A DNA stretch of 64,000 nt, from positions 937,980-1,001,979 of the forward strand of contig NW_003314275.1 of assembly GCF_000143415.4 (NCBI RefSeq), in the 5' to 3' direction. This DNA comes from Selaginella moellendorffii (lineage: Eukaryota; Streptophyta; Lycopodiopsida; Selaginellales; Selaginellaceae). Below the pieces are notes generated by a model, which made no database searches, had not been told where the DNA came from, and worked only from the letters and a program-made list of their open reading frames with translations. Below, in pieces: positions 33,801 through 44,569 of the stretch (position 1 is the stretch's first letter; each line of letters opens with the position of its first letter). Both the position numbers and the translations under genes were made by a program.

Positions 33801-34750
33801 AATATGAAGGGGTCATTGATTTATTCGCACATGGTCCCTCCGTTACTTGTGCAACTCCTTGTTTCCTGGATGAATCTCGGTGTTTAAACCTTCCACGACA
33901 GTAGCATTAATAGGACGTTATTGACACCAAGATCTCCACCAAAGAAATGGAGACTGCCAATCCAAAAAATGCTGACAACACTGATAAGTCTGACCAACTT
34001 CATCACATGCATAGCAACGAACATCACAACCATGACCACATCCTTGCCTTTGTCTTTGAATTCGAGTAGTAATAGCATCAACTTCTATTGAAACAGAACC
34101 ATCTCCCATAGGAAATGGAGCTGAAGGACATGTAGCAAGAGGTGACGTTTCATAATGTTGTGCCAAGTGAAGGGTATCGTCAAGGGTGGCTGAAGCAAAT
34201 GCATACACCAATTTTACAAGATCTTGATGAAGTGTTAATCACAATATTCCCAGCTTGATCCACTTTGACATATTTGGCTTTGCATGAAGCAAGAAGCTTT
34301 AGAAACGAATGCTAAATTGTATTATTAACTCAAATGGTCCTTGACGAAAATGATGTAATTGTTGGAAGGCATCATCACAATTGTCAGCATGTCTGAATAT
34401 ACATTTAAAGACATTTAGGAAAATACTCAAATCCCCATAAGTAATTGCGCTCAAACCATTATACCACTACAGCACCATCCCTTGGAGACACGTGAGAAAT
34501 TCATGCAAATGTCGAGCATCATCCCAAAAATGATATGTGGCAATCACTATAAAATAATCGAATTAATAATATACATCATCCCCAAGATTCCCATGAAAGA
34601 ATTCTAGCCAAATGCAAGGATTGGCACCAAGAGCAGGAGAAGTTGTACCATGTGCTATGAATGCCACCATCAATTGAGTTTAATTGTTCAATTGCAATCA
34701 TATAACATTGAATAATTGCACCAACTCTACTCTAGAGTTAAAAGAGGAGG
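30675..34750 (-). mobile_element. Decayed Ty3/Gypsy retrotransposon 2
   Basis: Minus strand, right to left: gag zinc knuckle RCYACDEVGQTYQCC (about 34025-33980, with His replaced by Gln); protease/linker fragments (33816-33514); RT N-terminus VEAVDRLIKEYTDLFEF..HHFIPTGNA (33280-33160); RT palm with FIDDVLIHSEG (32720-32690) and YLGYHISREGLQVDPNKL; FILHMDVFDIGLGGVLMQE; RNase H PSIAYISHTLQPTKANYITTEKEYLVALW (32185-32100) and VTSLLKQKNLVSHIVQWALKF, MADADALSQT; integrase with SYDSQTDGFVEKL and PFLQYAYVIRVQNFVSVSPYKLLYGHDP (30960-30880). Many stops. LTRs not found. Confidence 0.87.
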
Positions 34751-35291
34751 AGGCTATTACTCTGCCATGAAGGTGAATGGAAAGGAAAAAGCAAAAAAAA
34801 AAAAAATGAAAAAAACTAAAAGGAAAGGGAGATTTAGATAATGCAAAAGCTAAATCTAAACTAAAATCCCAAAAGAAAAGAACAAAAGAAAAAAAAATGG
34901 AAAAAGTTAAATCTAAAAGTTAAATTTAAACTAAAATCCCAAATCTAAGCACTTCTTAAGGACAATCAAAGATACCCTTTATAAGAATGCATAAAATATG
35001 GAAAGGGAATATAAAAAATTACATATTTATTAACTTAAAAACTATAATTTATATATGGAAATGAGTGGTTCAAATTGAAACCACCCACTCCACTAATATT
35101 AGTATATGGCATCATAACCGTACACTTGGACCTCACTATAAATTATAAATGTAAAAGTAATCTAAATAAATACAATCATATTTTAGGTACTACCACCCTG
35201 CTTTGCTTAAAACAAACCAAAAATTATGTGCTATCGAATGGTGTGATACACTTTAAAAAGAAATTATGTGCCATGATAGAATCAATGGTAG
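34751..35291. other. AT-rich intergenic with A-rich runs
   Basis: Contains A-rich stretches at 34780-34830 and 34875-34900 and the 3' flank of the TMEM53-like gene. No gene recognised. Confidence 0.5.
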
Positions 35292-36870
35292 TCACGCACA
35301 CTTTTGTGGCGACCACTGCGAGAGGCACTCACGAATGAAAATGTTGAGCTGCGAGCTATAGATATCCGGGAAGCTCCTAAAGTGATCGACGTGGGGTGAC
35401 CACAGCAGGTTGCAAGCCTTGACAGTGCGCCCACTTCTTCGCTGCTCTTCCATAAATGACTCGACAGACTTGGCCGGGATCACCCTGTCCGCGGTGCTGT
35501 AAATGTAGAGCTGCGGGCACTTTGGCTGCTGCTTCGAAAGAATGGTGACAACTTCCGACAATCTCCTGCGATGCAAAAAAGGGATTACTGCCTCGATGAA
35601 TCAAAACAGGAAAGACTCACTTCTTTACATACGGAAGCTGTAGGAAAACCGAGAAGAATTTTTCGAGCATGCTCACTAGCGCTTGCTCCGTAACGTCGGC
35701 CTGGAGCCGAGTTTCGTGCGCCTCCTCGCTGCTGTGCTTGAGGATGTCCAACACGTCCACCTTGCGAGTGGTAACGCTCTTTTTCTTGAGAAACGCGGCA
35801 GAGAAACCGGATGCCCAGACCTGACCATTTGATACAAACTTCAGCTCCTGTTTGAAAAGAGAAAGCTCCGAAGCCTTTACCTGAGGATCAGGCTCTGCGA
35901 CCGGGGCCGAATCCACGACGCATCCCTTCACCTTGTCCAGCAGCTTATTGTTCTTCTGCAACAGCCTCTCGAGAAGGACTCCATACCTGGAAAAGAAGAA
36001 CAATAACTCGTTAGCACGTTGAAGAGACTGCGAAAAGAAGGAAAGTTACGTTAGCCATCCAGTGTTGCTAAAGGTGTGAAAGAACAGATGCTTTTCCTTG
36101 CCGTTTTCCTCCTCCTCCATCCAGGCCAAGAGGTGGTGCGCCAGATGATCGATTTGCTGCTCGGCCTTTCCACCAGCCTTGAAACTTATCATGTCGCTCA
36201 TTGGAATGACAAAGGTGACGGCGTTGATCCCACGCTCCGTGTACCAGTCGGCATACTTCTTGAGGTGCTTTTGCTTTGCTCCAAGCCATCCCAGCAAAAC
36301 CACCGTCACCTCCTTGGAGTTCTTCCTCTCGTTCTCGTCTCTCGTGGATTCCTGCGGCTTGGAGGAGCTCTTCGAGTGCCACGAACGAATGTACTTTGAG
36401 GCGGCGAAAGTCGGAGAAAAAATGGAAGGATAGCTGGGCTTGGACGACGAGGAGAAAGAAGAAACAACGCTGCGATAGTGTGGCTGGCATGGAGACGAGC
36501 GTAGCAAGAGGGAGCCATCAGTGGCGGATAGAACAGCCAGGCTTGGAAGGATCGGGAAGAAGTGGAGCGACGAGCAAGAACACGTCTTGAGTGAATCGGA
36601 GACAAAGCGATGGACTGTCCAGACTACCTGATCGACCGAGGGGCTCTTGGATTCAATCGAGGAAGAAAGAGGAGATTTTTCTCTCACGTAGGCGTTCGAG
36701 AATGGAGGAACTGGCATGGAGGGATGAGCTGCGTAGAGGAGGTATGGCGGTGGGCCGAGAGTGGCAGGACGAGGACGAGGAGGAGCAATCTCGAACGATG
36801 ATATCGCTGTTGCCAGACCAGCGGCGAGAGCTGCCAGAGGGCCATAGAGGCGCGTGGAAGTCCCCGCCAT
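35292..36870 (-). CDS. TMEM53/DUF829-type alpha/beta-hydrolase-fold protein
   Basis: Three exons with clean borders: 36870-36050, 35986-35621 and 35565-35292, with introns of 63 and 55 bp, in frame at both joins. The first in-frame ATG (36870, MAGTSTRLYGPL) is preferred. The first about 150 residues are Ser/Pro-rich and could be an organelle-targeting leader. The DUF829 domain follows: EVTVVLLGWLGAKQKHLKKYADWY, then HLFFHTFSNTGWLTYG (nucleophile-elbow region with Ser), LEKFFSVFLQLPY, and CPQLYIYSTADRVIPAKSVESF (strand plus Asp of the triad) with HVDHFRSFPDIY (the late His). Family members sit at the nuclear envelope in animals; the plant role is not known to me. No lesion seen. Confidence 0.9.
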
Positions 36871-37517
36871 TGGAAAGGAATCCAACGCGAGAAAAAAAAT
36901 GGAAAAGGGGAATCTAGAGGCCTGGGATAGACTAGGGCTGTGTGATCGACAGCCCCGGGCGAGAAATTCAGCATGCAGAGGGAGAAATCTCTGCCAGGGA
37001 CTGACCTTGGTTTGGAGTGAGGCGCCGGGCGATCGATCAAGCTACGCTGCTGCTGCTACTCCGTGTGTGGAAGTAGCCGGATGAGAATCACGTCAACGGA
37101 CATCGAGGGAGGGAGTCAAGAAGAACTCGCGGAGAAAGAAAACGCGTGCGCCAGAGAAAGAAAAGAGCCCTAACAGAATATGCTCAGTATCGCCACTATG
37201 CCCTAAACCAAACTACTGGTTCCAAAATAGGAAAGCTATGAAAATGTTAAAAAGTGTTCTGAAAACAGACATGATGTTTTTGAGACAGTCATTGGTAAGG
37301 GCTAGCTTTTTATTTGTAAATACTTGCGTGATTCAAAAGAATATGATGCTAAGAAAATAAATCTATCAAATTAATCACGTATCTGTTGATATAGATGCCC
37401 AATCATATATTTCTTGCCATACCTTTTGTTAGGAAAGTTAAAATATTTTTGCTTGCTTTAAATTCTTAACAAATATTTATTTAGTATTTAAAAATATAAT
37501 ACAATTCGGGAGGAGAA
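36871..37517. other. 5' flank of the TMEM53-like gene
   Basis: GC-rich to 37180, then AT-rich. No gene seen. The first part probably holds the 5' UTR and promoter of the minus-strand gene (inference). Confidence 0.4.
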
Positions 37518-37955
37518 ATGGCAGAGACAGTTGCAATTGCAACTGAGGAAGAGCATTGGAAGATAGTATTGTTTGGAAGTCAGCCTCATTCCACCTCTCA
37601 AAGGGAACAACAACCACTATTTCAAGCTAGTAACACTAAGTCAAGAAGAAGATCGCTCTCCGGAGGAAGGGAGTGATCAGTGCCTGGTACCACTGGATCT
37701 GGAGATATGGAAGGCCCTGCCAGTACTGTTGCTGCTCAAGATTCATGTAGACCATCTCCCCTTGGATCACCTCCTCCACCTTGCCGACAGCTCACTGCTG
37801 CCATTCTCGTGCAGCCCTTCAAGCATAACAAGCATATGCTGCTGCTTCCGAATCAGAGCCTTGTCCTGCACAACTTTGGAGTCAGAGGAAACTTCTTCTA
37901 CCTGAAGCTGGAAGAGGCTCCAAACTCCAATTTGATGAGAGGTATGATTACATAA
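37518..37955 (+). other. Possible broken coding fragment, unidentified
   Basis: An ATG at 37518 starts MAETVAIATEEEHWKIVLFG.. and runs to a TGA near 37676. A second frame then reads PASTVAAQDSCRPSPLGSPP.. and LVQPFKHNKHMLLLPNQSLVL to a stop at 37955. Both look protein-like and might be one gene with a frameshift or an unseen intron. Family not recognised. Confidence 0.3.
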
Positions 37956-39125
37956 CAAAAGTATCACTAAAAACCTTAAACCCTAAACCAGATCACAGAG
38001 AAAGCTAATCTTGATTCTGTATTTTCATTATCTATATAGATAGTAATGTAGCAAGATTTAAATGGCTTTTAATATTTAAGTAGATGATGACGCTGATATA
38101 ACTGTTAGTATGTGGCAAAATATTATGAATTCCATGTAAACTCACAATTAAAATCATTTGAAATTTAATATGTAATGACATGTTGAATGTTTCACTTTTA
38201 TAATTCACAAAGTTATAGATTTAATTTTATTTATAGTTGAATTCATTGTGCTGCTCTTGTTGGTCTACTACCTCACACTACTTCACTATTGCTTGTGTTG
38301 CCCCTTGCTCAACTTCCACTACTTGTTGCTGCTTACTCGACTTGTGCTGCTCGCTACTGCTCACTGCTGCTTGCTGGAGCTAGATTAATGTGAGTGGTAA
38401 AGGGCCTTTTGTTTGGTGCTCGTGATGACAAGATCGGATTCAAGCACATCTAGAAGTTCACATGAGCTCGATGTGAGGCCTCCGGCCCACAAGGAAATCC
38501 AGACAATACACACCAATGCTACAGGACCTGCAAAACAAAGCATGACAAGTGCCAAGTGTGAAAAAACCACCGAGAAAGATAAAAGGAAGATTAATCATCT
38601 GTTAGCAAAAAGATTTTACCTTAAACTTGCATGGAAGCATAGAAACTGACAATTGTTACATTGTCTTTCACAAAATCTATATAAATGCTTACATCAAAAT
38701 GTGTCAGGAAAGAAAAAGAAAAACCAATTGTGTTTTGCTACCAACTTGCTGCTTTCCTGCGCTTTGGATGATCTGATCACCAAGCTGCAAGGCAAGAGAC
38801 TGTGAGCTCAGGATCTGGCATTTCCCCTTTACCACTTACATTTATCTGCCACGGGCATCTCTCGCTCATGCCTGGCCTCGAGAATCCATGAAATCAATCA
38901 CACTGCCACAATCGATCTTAGGTCTTGAGAAAAAATGCTTGGAAAGGGAGGAGAGAGCTTACTCGCATCGTGCACTAGGACGAGACTGGATGAAGAGGAC
39001 TGCACCTAGAAAGACCTCCACTATATGTTGCAACCAATTAACAAATGTTGGCAACTAGTTTAAACCACGGTTGAACTTAAAATATACTGTGGAATAAAAC
39101 AGCCAACTTATGAAATGTAGTAAGA
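37956..39125. other. Intergenic
   Basis: AT-rich to about 38240, a CT-rich stretch at 38250-38380, then mixed sequence. 38700-39120 may hold the 3' UTR of the PPR gene. No gene supported. Confidence 0.45.
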
Positions 39126-41480
39126 TTACCATGCATCACTGCAAGAACAACAGCCTCCTTCGAAACAGTGAAGCTGTTGACCATCTTGAACAAAGATATT
39201 CTTTCCTTTTTCAGCAATCTCAGGAATCACTTTTGCTGAGGCATGGCAATCACTGCACATGTTATTACTGACAAGAACATTCGATTTGTGAGATTCTTGA
39301 AGCAATGCATATGCAATTGCAAACTTCTCACTATGGACCTCCTCTTTGTTGCAATTGAGGTGCCAAAAGTTCTCTTCTTTCACATACCCATTCTCTTTTG
39401 CCAGCTTCATTAACCTCATGAGCTCACCCCATATTTCTTTTATATTAGGATGAGACCAATCCCCCAGATGAAATGTGTGCATTTTTCCACCAAGTTGGAC
39501 ACGGCTGATTGCTCCAAGCTTCGTCAAGCCCTTCTCTGTCACCATCTTTCTCAGCCCAGCAATTTCATCAGTCCTTCCGCTTTTCCCGTATATCTCGGTG
39601 AGGATAATGTATGGGGTGGCATTGTTTGGGTCCATGGCAAATATCTGCTCCGCAGCATATTTTCCGTGCTCAGCATTTACATGCTTCCTACAGGAAGAGA
39701 GAAATGTCATCCAAATGCTTGCATCCCACTCATAGGGCATCGTCTCAATAAGTTCTTGGGCCTCTTCCATCCGCTTCACCTTCCCAAGCATCCCAACCAT
39801 GCAATCGTAATGCTCAATATATCAAAGTCGGGTTCCATGGGCGTGAAAAATAGGCTTTTGCTCTCTTCAACATCCAAAACCTGGCTGTTTGCCACAAGTA
39901 TAGCAATGAATGTTACTCTGTTGGGTAGAATTCCATCCAAAATCATCTGATTAAAGGTTTGAATCACATGTGTCTCATCCCTTATCATTGTGCATGCCCT
40001 GATCATGGATGTCCATTTGTACACATCTTTGTTAAGCGTGTTGGCAAACAATGCCTTTGCATCATCATACCTCCTGCACGCTGCATACACAATGAGCATT
40101 ATATTGTGTGTGACAATATCTTTGTTTTTAGATTTGTCGTAAAAAAAGTCAACCGCTGATTGAAGATGGCCGTTTTGGGCATAAGCCCACAGCATCGCAT
40201 TGACTGACGCCACTTCCGGTCAAACATGGCCCTCGCGGAGTCAACGTCCCCGGTATTGGAATAGGCCTCCAGCATCATCGTCCAGTGAATCACTGTTTTG
40301 TCATGCGGCATCTCCTCCAACACTTTGAGAGCTTTTGCCAAACTTTCTTTTCCACCTACGTGACACAGTGCCTCGAGTAGACACGTCCAAGAAATAGCAT
40401 CTTTCGTGGGCATGGTGTTAAATATATTTTTCGCATGGACTAATCGACCATTGCGTACAAGCTCCTTCATCATTGAATTCCAAGTGATCTGGTTCCTGAG
40501 CTCTTTTGGCATTGACTCAAACATCTCCTCAGCTTCTTGCTTTTCCGTATGCAGAGATCATCACATTCCATGATGCTGCACTCTTGGTGTCACCATCAAA
40601 CATCTCGCGAGCTCGATTAAGTTGCCCGTTCTAGGCATACCCTTGGACCATTGTGTTCAATGTAACAACGTTTGCCACCTTCAGCCCATCAAAAATTCTC
40701 CTTGCCTCGTCTACTTCCCCATAATCCATGTATGCACCCAAGAGTATGGTCCATGAGTAATCATCCTTTTCGGGCACTTGATTGAAAAACTCCTTTGTCT
40801 CAACGAGTTGATTCTTTTTAGCCATAGCTGCTAACATGATGTTCCAAGACACCAAACTCTTGGCTTCCATCTTCTCGAACAAGATCCAAGCATCTTCTAC
40901 CCGGCCGTTTTGAGTGTATACTTTAAGCATAATATTCCAAGAGTAGATGTTTGGCTGCTTGATTTCATCAAACACCAAACGAGCATCGTCTGAACTCCCA
41001 CATGATCCAAACATCTCAATCAACAGATTTGCCACAAACTTGTCATTCCGATAACTGCTTTGACGAACACATTCGCGGATTCTATTTGCTTCTTCTAAAT
41101 CTTTGCGCGACCTGATCATCTTCTTCAGCGTCTCTACAGAATGGATGTTCTTCCCATCAATCATAGTATGTGAGTTGGAAGGACATCTTGATAAGAGCTC
41201 CTTCGCATGACGACCCCAATGGGTGTACATTTCAGTTGACATCCATTCAAGATAAACGTGAAGAAGATCTGTAAGTCGCTTACCCTTGTATTTTCCAAAG
41301 TCCACTACCATTGATCCAATTCTATCACCATTTGGCTTGTGTATTTGCACATCTTTGTTTCTGGCCAAAGTTTTGAATTGCTACCTCCTTCCACTCGTTG
41401 TCAAGCTCTTGACTCATCCATTTCAAGTAGTTTTCAAGTACCGATTCAGATTCCTCGTGATTAGTGCCACAATTTAAAAG
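39126..41480 (-). pseudogene. DYW-class PPR gene, broken, with an ExoX-C-like N-terminal motif
   Basis: PPR-DYW proteins bind organellar RNA and edit C to U. Minus strand: an N-terminal part with DFGKYKGKRLTDLLHVYLEWM (about 41310-41240), resembling the ExoX C-terminal/DUF3820-type motif, with a second related piece just upstream (LENYLKWMSQELDNEW, about 41430). Then about a dozen PPR repeats (YSWNIMLKVYTQNGRVEDA, KSLVSWNIMLAAMAKKNQLV..), E and E+ regions, and a DYW domain with VHSEKFAIAYALL (HxE), MCSDCHASAKVI (CxxCH) and terminal CSCSDAW in place of DYW. Lesions: TAG at about 40632 (GYA-stop-NGQL), frame changes near 40540, 40205 and 39810, and one near 41340. Otherwise well preserved, so recent loss, or sequence errors in the source. 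Confidence 0.85.
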
Positions 41481-41531
41481 CTCGTTAGAGAATTAGAAAA
41501 GCCTTGCAACTAGCTTAGATCAAGAGAAAGC

Positions 41532-43445
41532 TTACCACTTACCATTGCAAGTGCAGCGGCCGTCAACGATGGTGTGCGTAGTCGCGGCATCCTTCACCAC
41601 AATCTTGCGTCCTATGATCTTGGACATTGCCATAGTAGCGCTATGGCAATTCCGACACACACGGAGGTTTTTGGTCACAGTTATTGGCCCCGTTGCCGTC
41701 TCGCTCGCCGCCCAGGCAATCGCAAGCTTCTCGCTGTGGAAGCACATCCCTTCTTCTTTCTCTTCCTCGAGAACGTCGGCGAGAATTGGCTTGTATCCGT
41801 GCTCTTTCTTCATTATGTCGTCCCAGTGCTGTAGAAGAAGATGAATCCCTGGCTCGTACTCATCCCCTGCCACAAACTTCCTCCCAATGCCGTTTGCTTC
41901 GACCGTGCTGATGCCCGGAATCCTCCTCAACTTGAGTTTCTTGATCTTTCCCAGGATTTCTTTGAGCTTCTTTTACTGCTTCGTGTTGTAGTAGATGCTG
42001 CCCAGCATGATGTATACGGTGGGGGACTTGTCATCGTCGCTCTTGAGCCTCAGAAGCTTCTCTGCTGCAATCTCGCCGTAGACCACGTGGTCAACCATTC
42101 TTGCCGCAGAGAGAACCGCGATCCAGTTCACGGGATCGTCTGGCAAACAGCTTGCAAGCTCCACGGCCGCTGCAAACTTCCCACCTCGGGCAAGGTTGAC
42201 GACCACTTGGCCATAGTGCGAGGCATCCGGAACGAAGTCGAAGTCGCGTACAATTGTTCCAAGCTCTTCACCACAAGCAACCCAGACGAGAAACGCGACT
42301 CTTGTTGGTTCGATGCCTTCTTGGATCATCCTCCGGATCGTCAAATCTGCTGCCTTTGGCCTGGAAAACAAGATACAATCTGCCGAGCCGAAGAAAGAAG
42401 AAGAAAAGCGAACTATACCTGTTGTTCTGGACATAGGCTGACGCAAGGCTTGTCCAGGTAAAGACATCCTGCTCCTTTGCCCGTTCGAAAAGAGCTTCCG
42501 AGTCTTCAAGCAGCGGCAAACTGGAAATCATAATGTTGAACGACCTGGTGTCGATCCTGTCACCCCCTCCTTCGGCGAAGAGCTTCTGTGCTCGCGAGTA
42601 ATAGCCGTTCTTCACGTAAACCGCGAGAAGAGCGTTGAAGGCAGCAGCATCCGGAGAGGGGATTCGCTTGTAGACATTCTCGGCAACATCAACGAGATGA
42701 CCATGGGTACCAAGGCTGTGCATGAGAGACGTATAGCTGCTTCGAATAATCGCGTCGACATATCCATCATCGTAGCAAAAGGCCTTGAAGTACTGTGCTC
42801 TGACGTCCTCCAGCAGCGACAGGTCTGACGAGGCAACAGCAGCCTTGAGCTCTGCAATTGCAAGAGTAGCTATCCCAGCAAGGATACCGCATGAAGCAGG
42901 GGAGAGCTCCATAGAAGCTGATAAAACAAACAGACGAAGAGTTAAAACGTAAGACTCTAGCAAAACCGTGCTCACCTCGCATTAAGCACGATATTCCACG
43001 AAACGGCATTTCTCGTGGTGGCTCTTTGGAAGAGCTCCAAGGCCTCGCCAGGCTTCTTGTTCACCGCGTAAACCTGCAACATGGCGTTGTACGAGTACGC
43101 ATTTGGAGAAGAGATGCTACTGAATAGTTTCTCCGCGTCCTCCAGCCTCCCTGCTTTTCCGGCTTCTTTGATGAGATCGTGGCTCCGCTTCCGGTCGGCA
43201 GGAGCACGCAGCTGGTCGGCCGATGCGCTCTTCGCGAAGCTGGTCTGCTTCTGATCGGTAGAAGCATTCCTCGCCGGGCGCTTCCGCTTGCTTTCCACAG
43301 CGCTCTCCTTCTGGCCAGTAGGCTCAGTTTCCACCTGTGGAGCGCTTGGCTTGGACGTTCGGTAAGATGAGCTCCAAGCCTCGTAAATCTTCAGCATCAG
43401 CGCGTCCGTCATCCGGAGAAGGAAGCTTTCCTCAGCTGGCAACAA
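41532..43445 (-). pseudogene. Second DYW-class PPR gene, probably broken
   Basis: Minus strand from about 43445: Ser/Lys-rich leader, LIKEAGKAGRLEDAEKLF and YSYNAMLQVYAVNKKPGEALELF (43170-43030); VAENVYKRIPSPDAAAFNALLAVYVKNGYYSRA (42680-42590); TRSFNIMISSLPL; DVFTWTSLASAYVQNNR, with a clean 61-bp intron (about 42422-42362) in frame to KAADLTIRRMIQEGIEPTRVAF; E/E+ regions (ASHYGQVVVNLARGGKF); DYW with MCFHSEKLAIAWAASE and RVCRNCHSATMAMSK, ending RCTCNGKW instead of CxDYW. A TAA at 41973 cuts E+ from DYW, and the segment joining 42972 to 42920 does not keep phase with any GT..AG choice I tried. Head-to-tail with the PPR gene at 39126-41480, about 50-100 bp apart. Confidence 0.78.
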
Positions 43446-44565
43446 GAGTTAAGTTAGTGCGCAACCAAAGGAGAAAGATAAAAGCACGCAAAGGGAGCAA
43501 GCAAGAAAGCAAAAGAACTCAAACGCTAGCTCAGCCCCTACGACGCAAGAACACGAGAACACTCCGAGAGAAGAGCCCCTACTAGCGAGAAAACACGAAG
43601 AGGACGCAAAACACACGAGAATCGAGGCAGGCCACAGAAAATGGAAGCCTCTAACTCGAAGAAAAGAATGCTAACGCCAAAGACAACAGGGGAACAAGAC
43701 ACGCTCGCAATCCACAGGGGGAAGCCGGCGCCTTTGCTCAGAAAGAAGAGCAAGAATCCAGCCACAGCAGCGCAAGAGGTCGCAAGGGTAGTAGTAGAGG
43801 AAAATCGGAGGGAATGGAGGCTTCCGGCTCCAAAGAAGGCGCAAAGAACGCAGTCAAAACCACACGCTAGCAAATCCAGGCCACCTTGTATGTGAATCTC
43901 GAAGGATTGCCTACCTTGAGCTGGAGCAGCATGACGTTCCTCCTCGTCGACACGGCCCTTGCGCTGAGCATCATGGAAGAGCTGATCGGTGATGAACGTG
44001 TAAAAGTGAGGATTTTTACCTCAGGTGGATGCATTCCCCCGGTACTTGTACGGTTCACGCCCATGGATTTTTAAACCAGTGTAAAACGGTCGCGGACAAA
44101 GTTCGAGTCCTGTATTGTAACACGATCGTCGACGACCGGTGTTCGAATCCGGGATGAAGAAAGCATGCCTGGAATGAAGCTCGTCGGCAATGGAGTGGAT
44201 GGGAGACCACCACCTTGGCGTGAGAAGGAACTCGGACCAGCTTTTACTCCTTCCTGGAACAAGTGGGAGGCGAGCGAGCTAAAGCCATGCTCTCTCCACA
44301 CCTCTTGGTGCATCCAAACATCTTGTATGTTCCTGCGATAAGATATGAAATCAAAAGGAAACGAAATCTCGCTAGTTACCCGCGACATGGAGAGACAAGC
44401 TGCCAGTGCTCACGACATTGCTCCTCGCCGATCTAAATCGCAAGTGCCAGGTCGAGAGAAAGAGCATGACAAATCCTACCTTTCCTCCGCCCGATTGCTG
44501 CAAGAGACGCCATTGCCCTGTCGCCAAACGATCCGAAACTACCAGAAGCAGGGATCGTGATGCGA
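43446..44565. other. Upstream region of the PPR pair; no confident gene
   Basis: A purine-rich stretch (43450-43860) may be 5' intron/leader of the minus-strand PPR gene (acceptor ttgttgccag at about 43437). A minus-strand exon-like piece NIQDVWMHQEVWREHGFSS (44325-44270) is possible but unsupported. Two tRNA T-arm-like words occur at 44100-44160. Confidence 0.35.
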
Positions 44566-44569
44566 GAGG

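Noticed and set aside
36076-36917. Long plus-strand frames across the TMEM53 gene
   Set aside because: GC-rich antisense shadow; the minus-strand frame carries the DUF829 motifs and spliced exons.
38250-38400. CT/TGC-rich run as a microsatellite array
   Set aside because: No constant period; only compositional bias.
44095-44165. Two T-arm-like words (gttcgagtcctg, gttcgaatccggg) as possible tRNA genes
   Set aside because: No acceptor stem, anticodon arm or A box at tRNA spacing.
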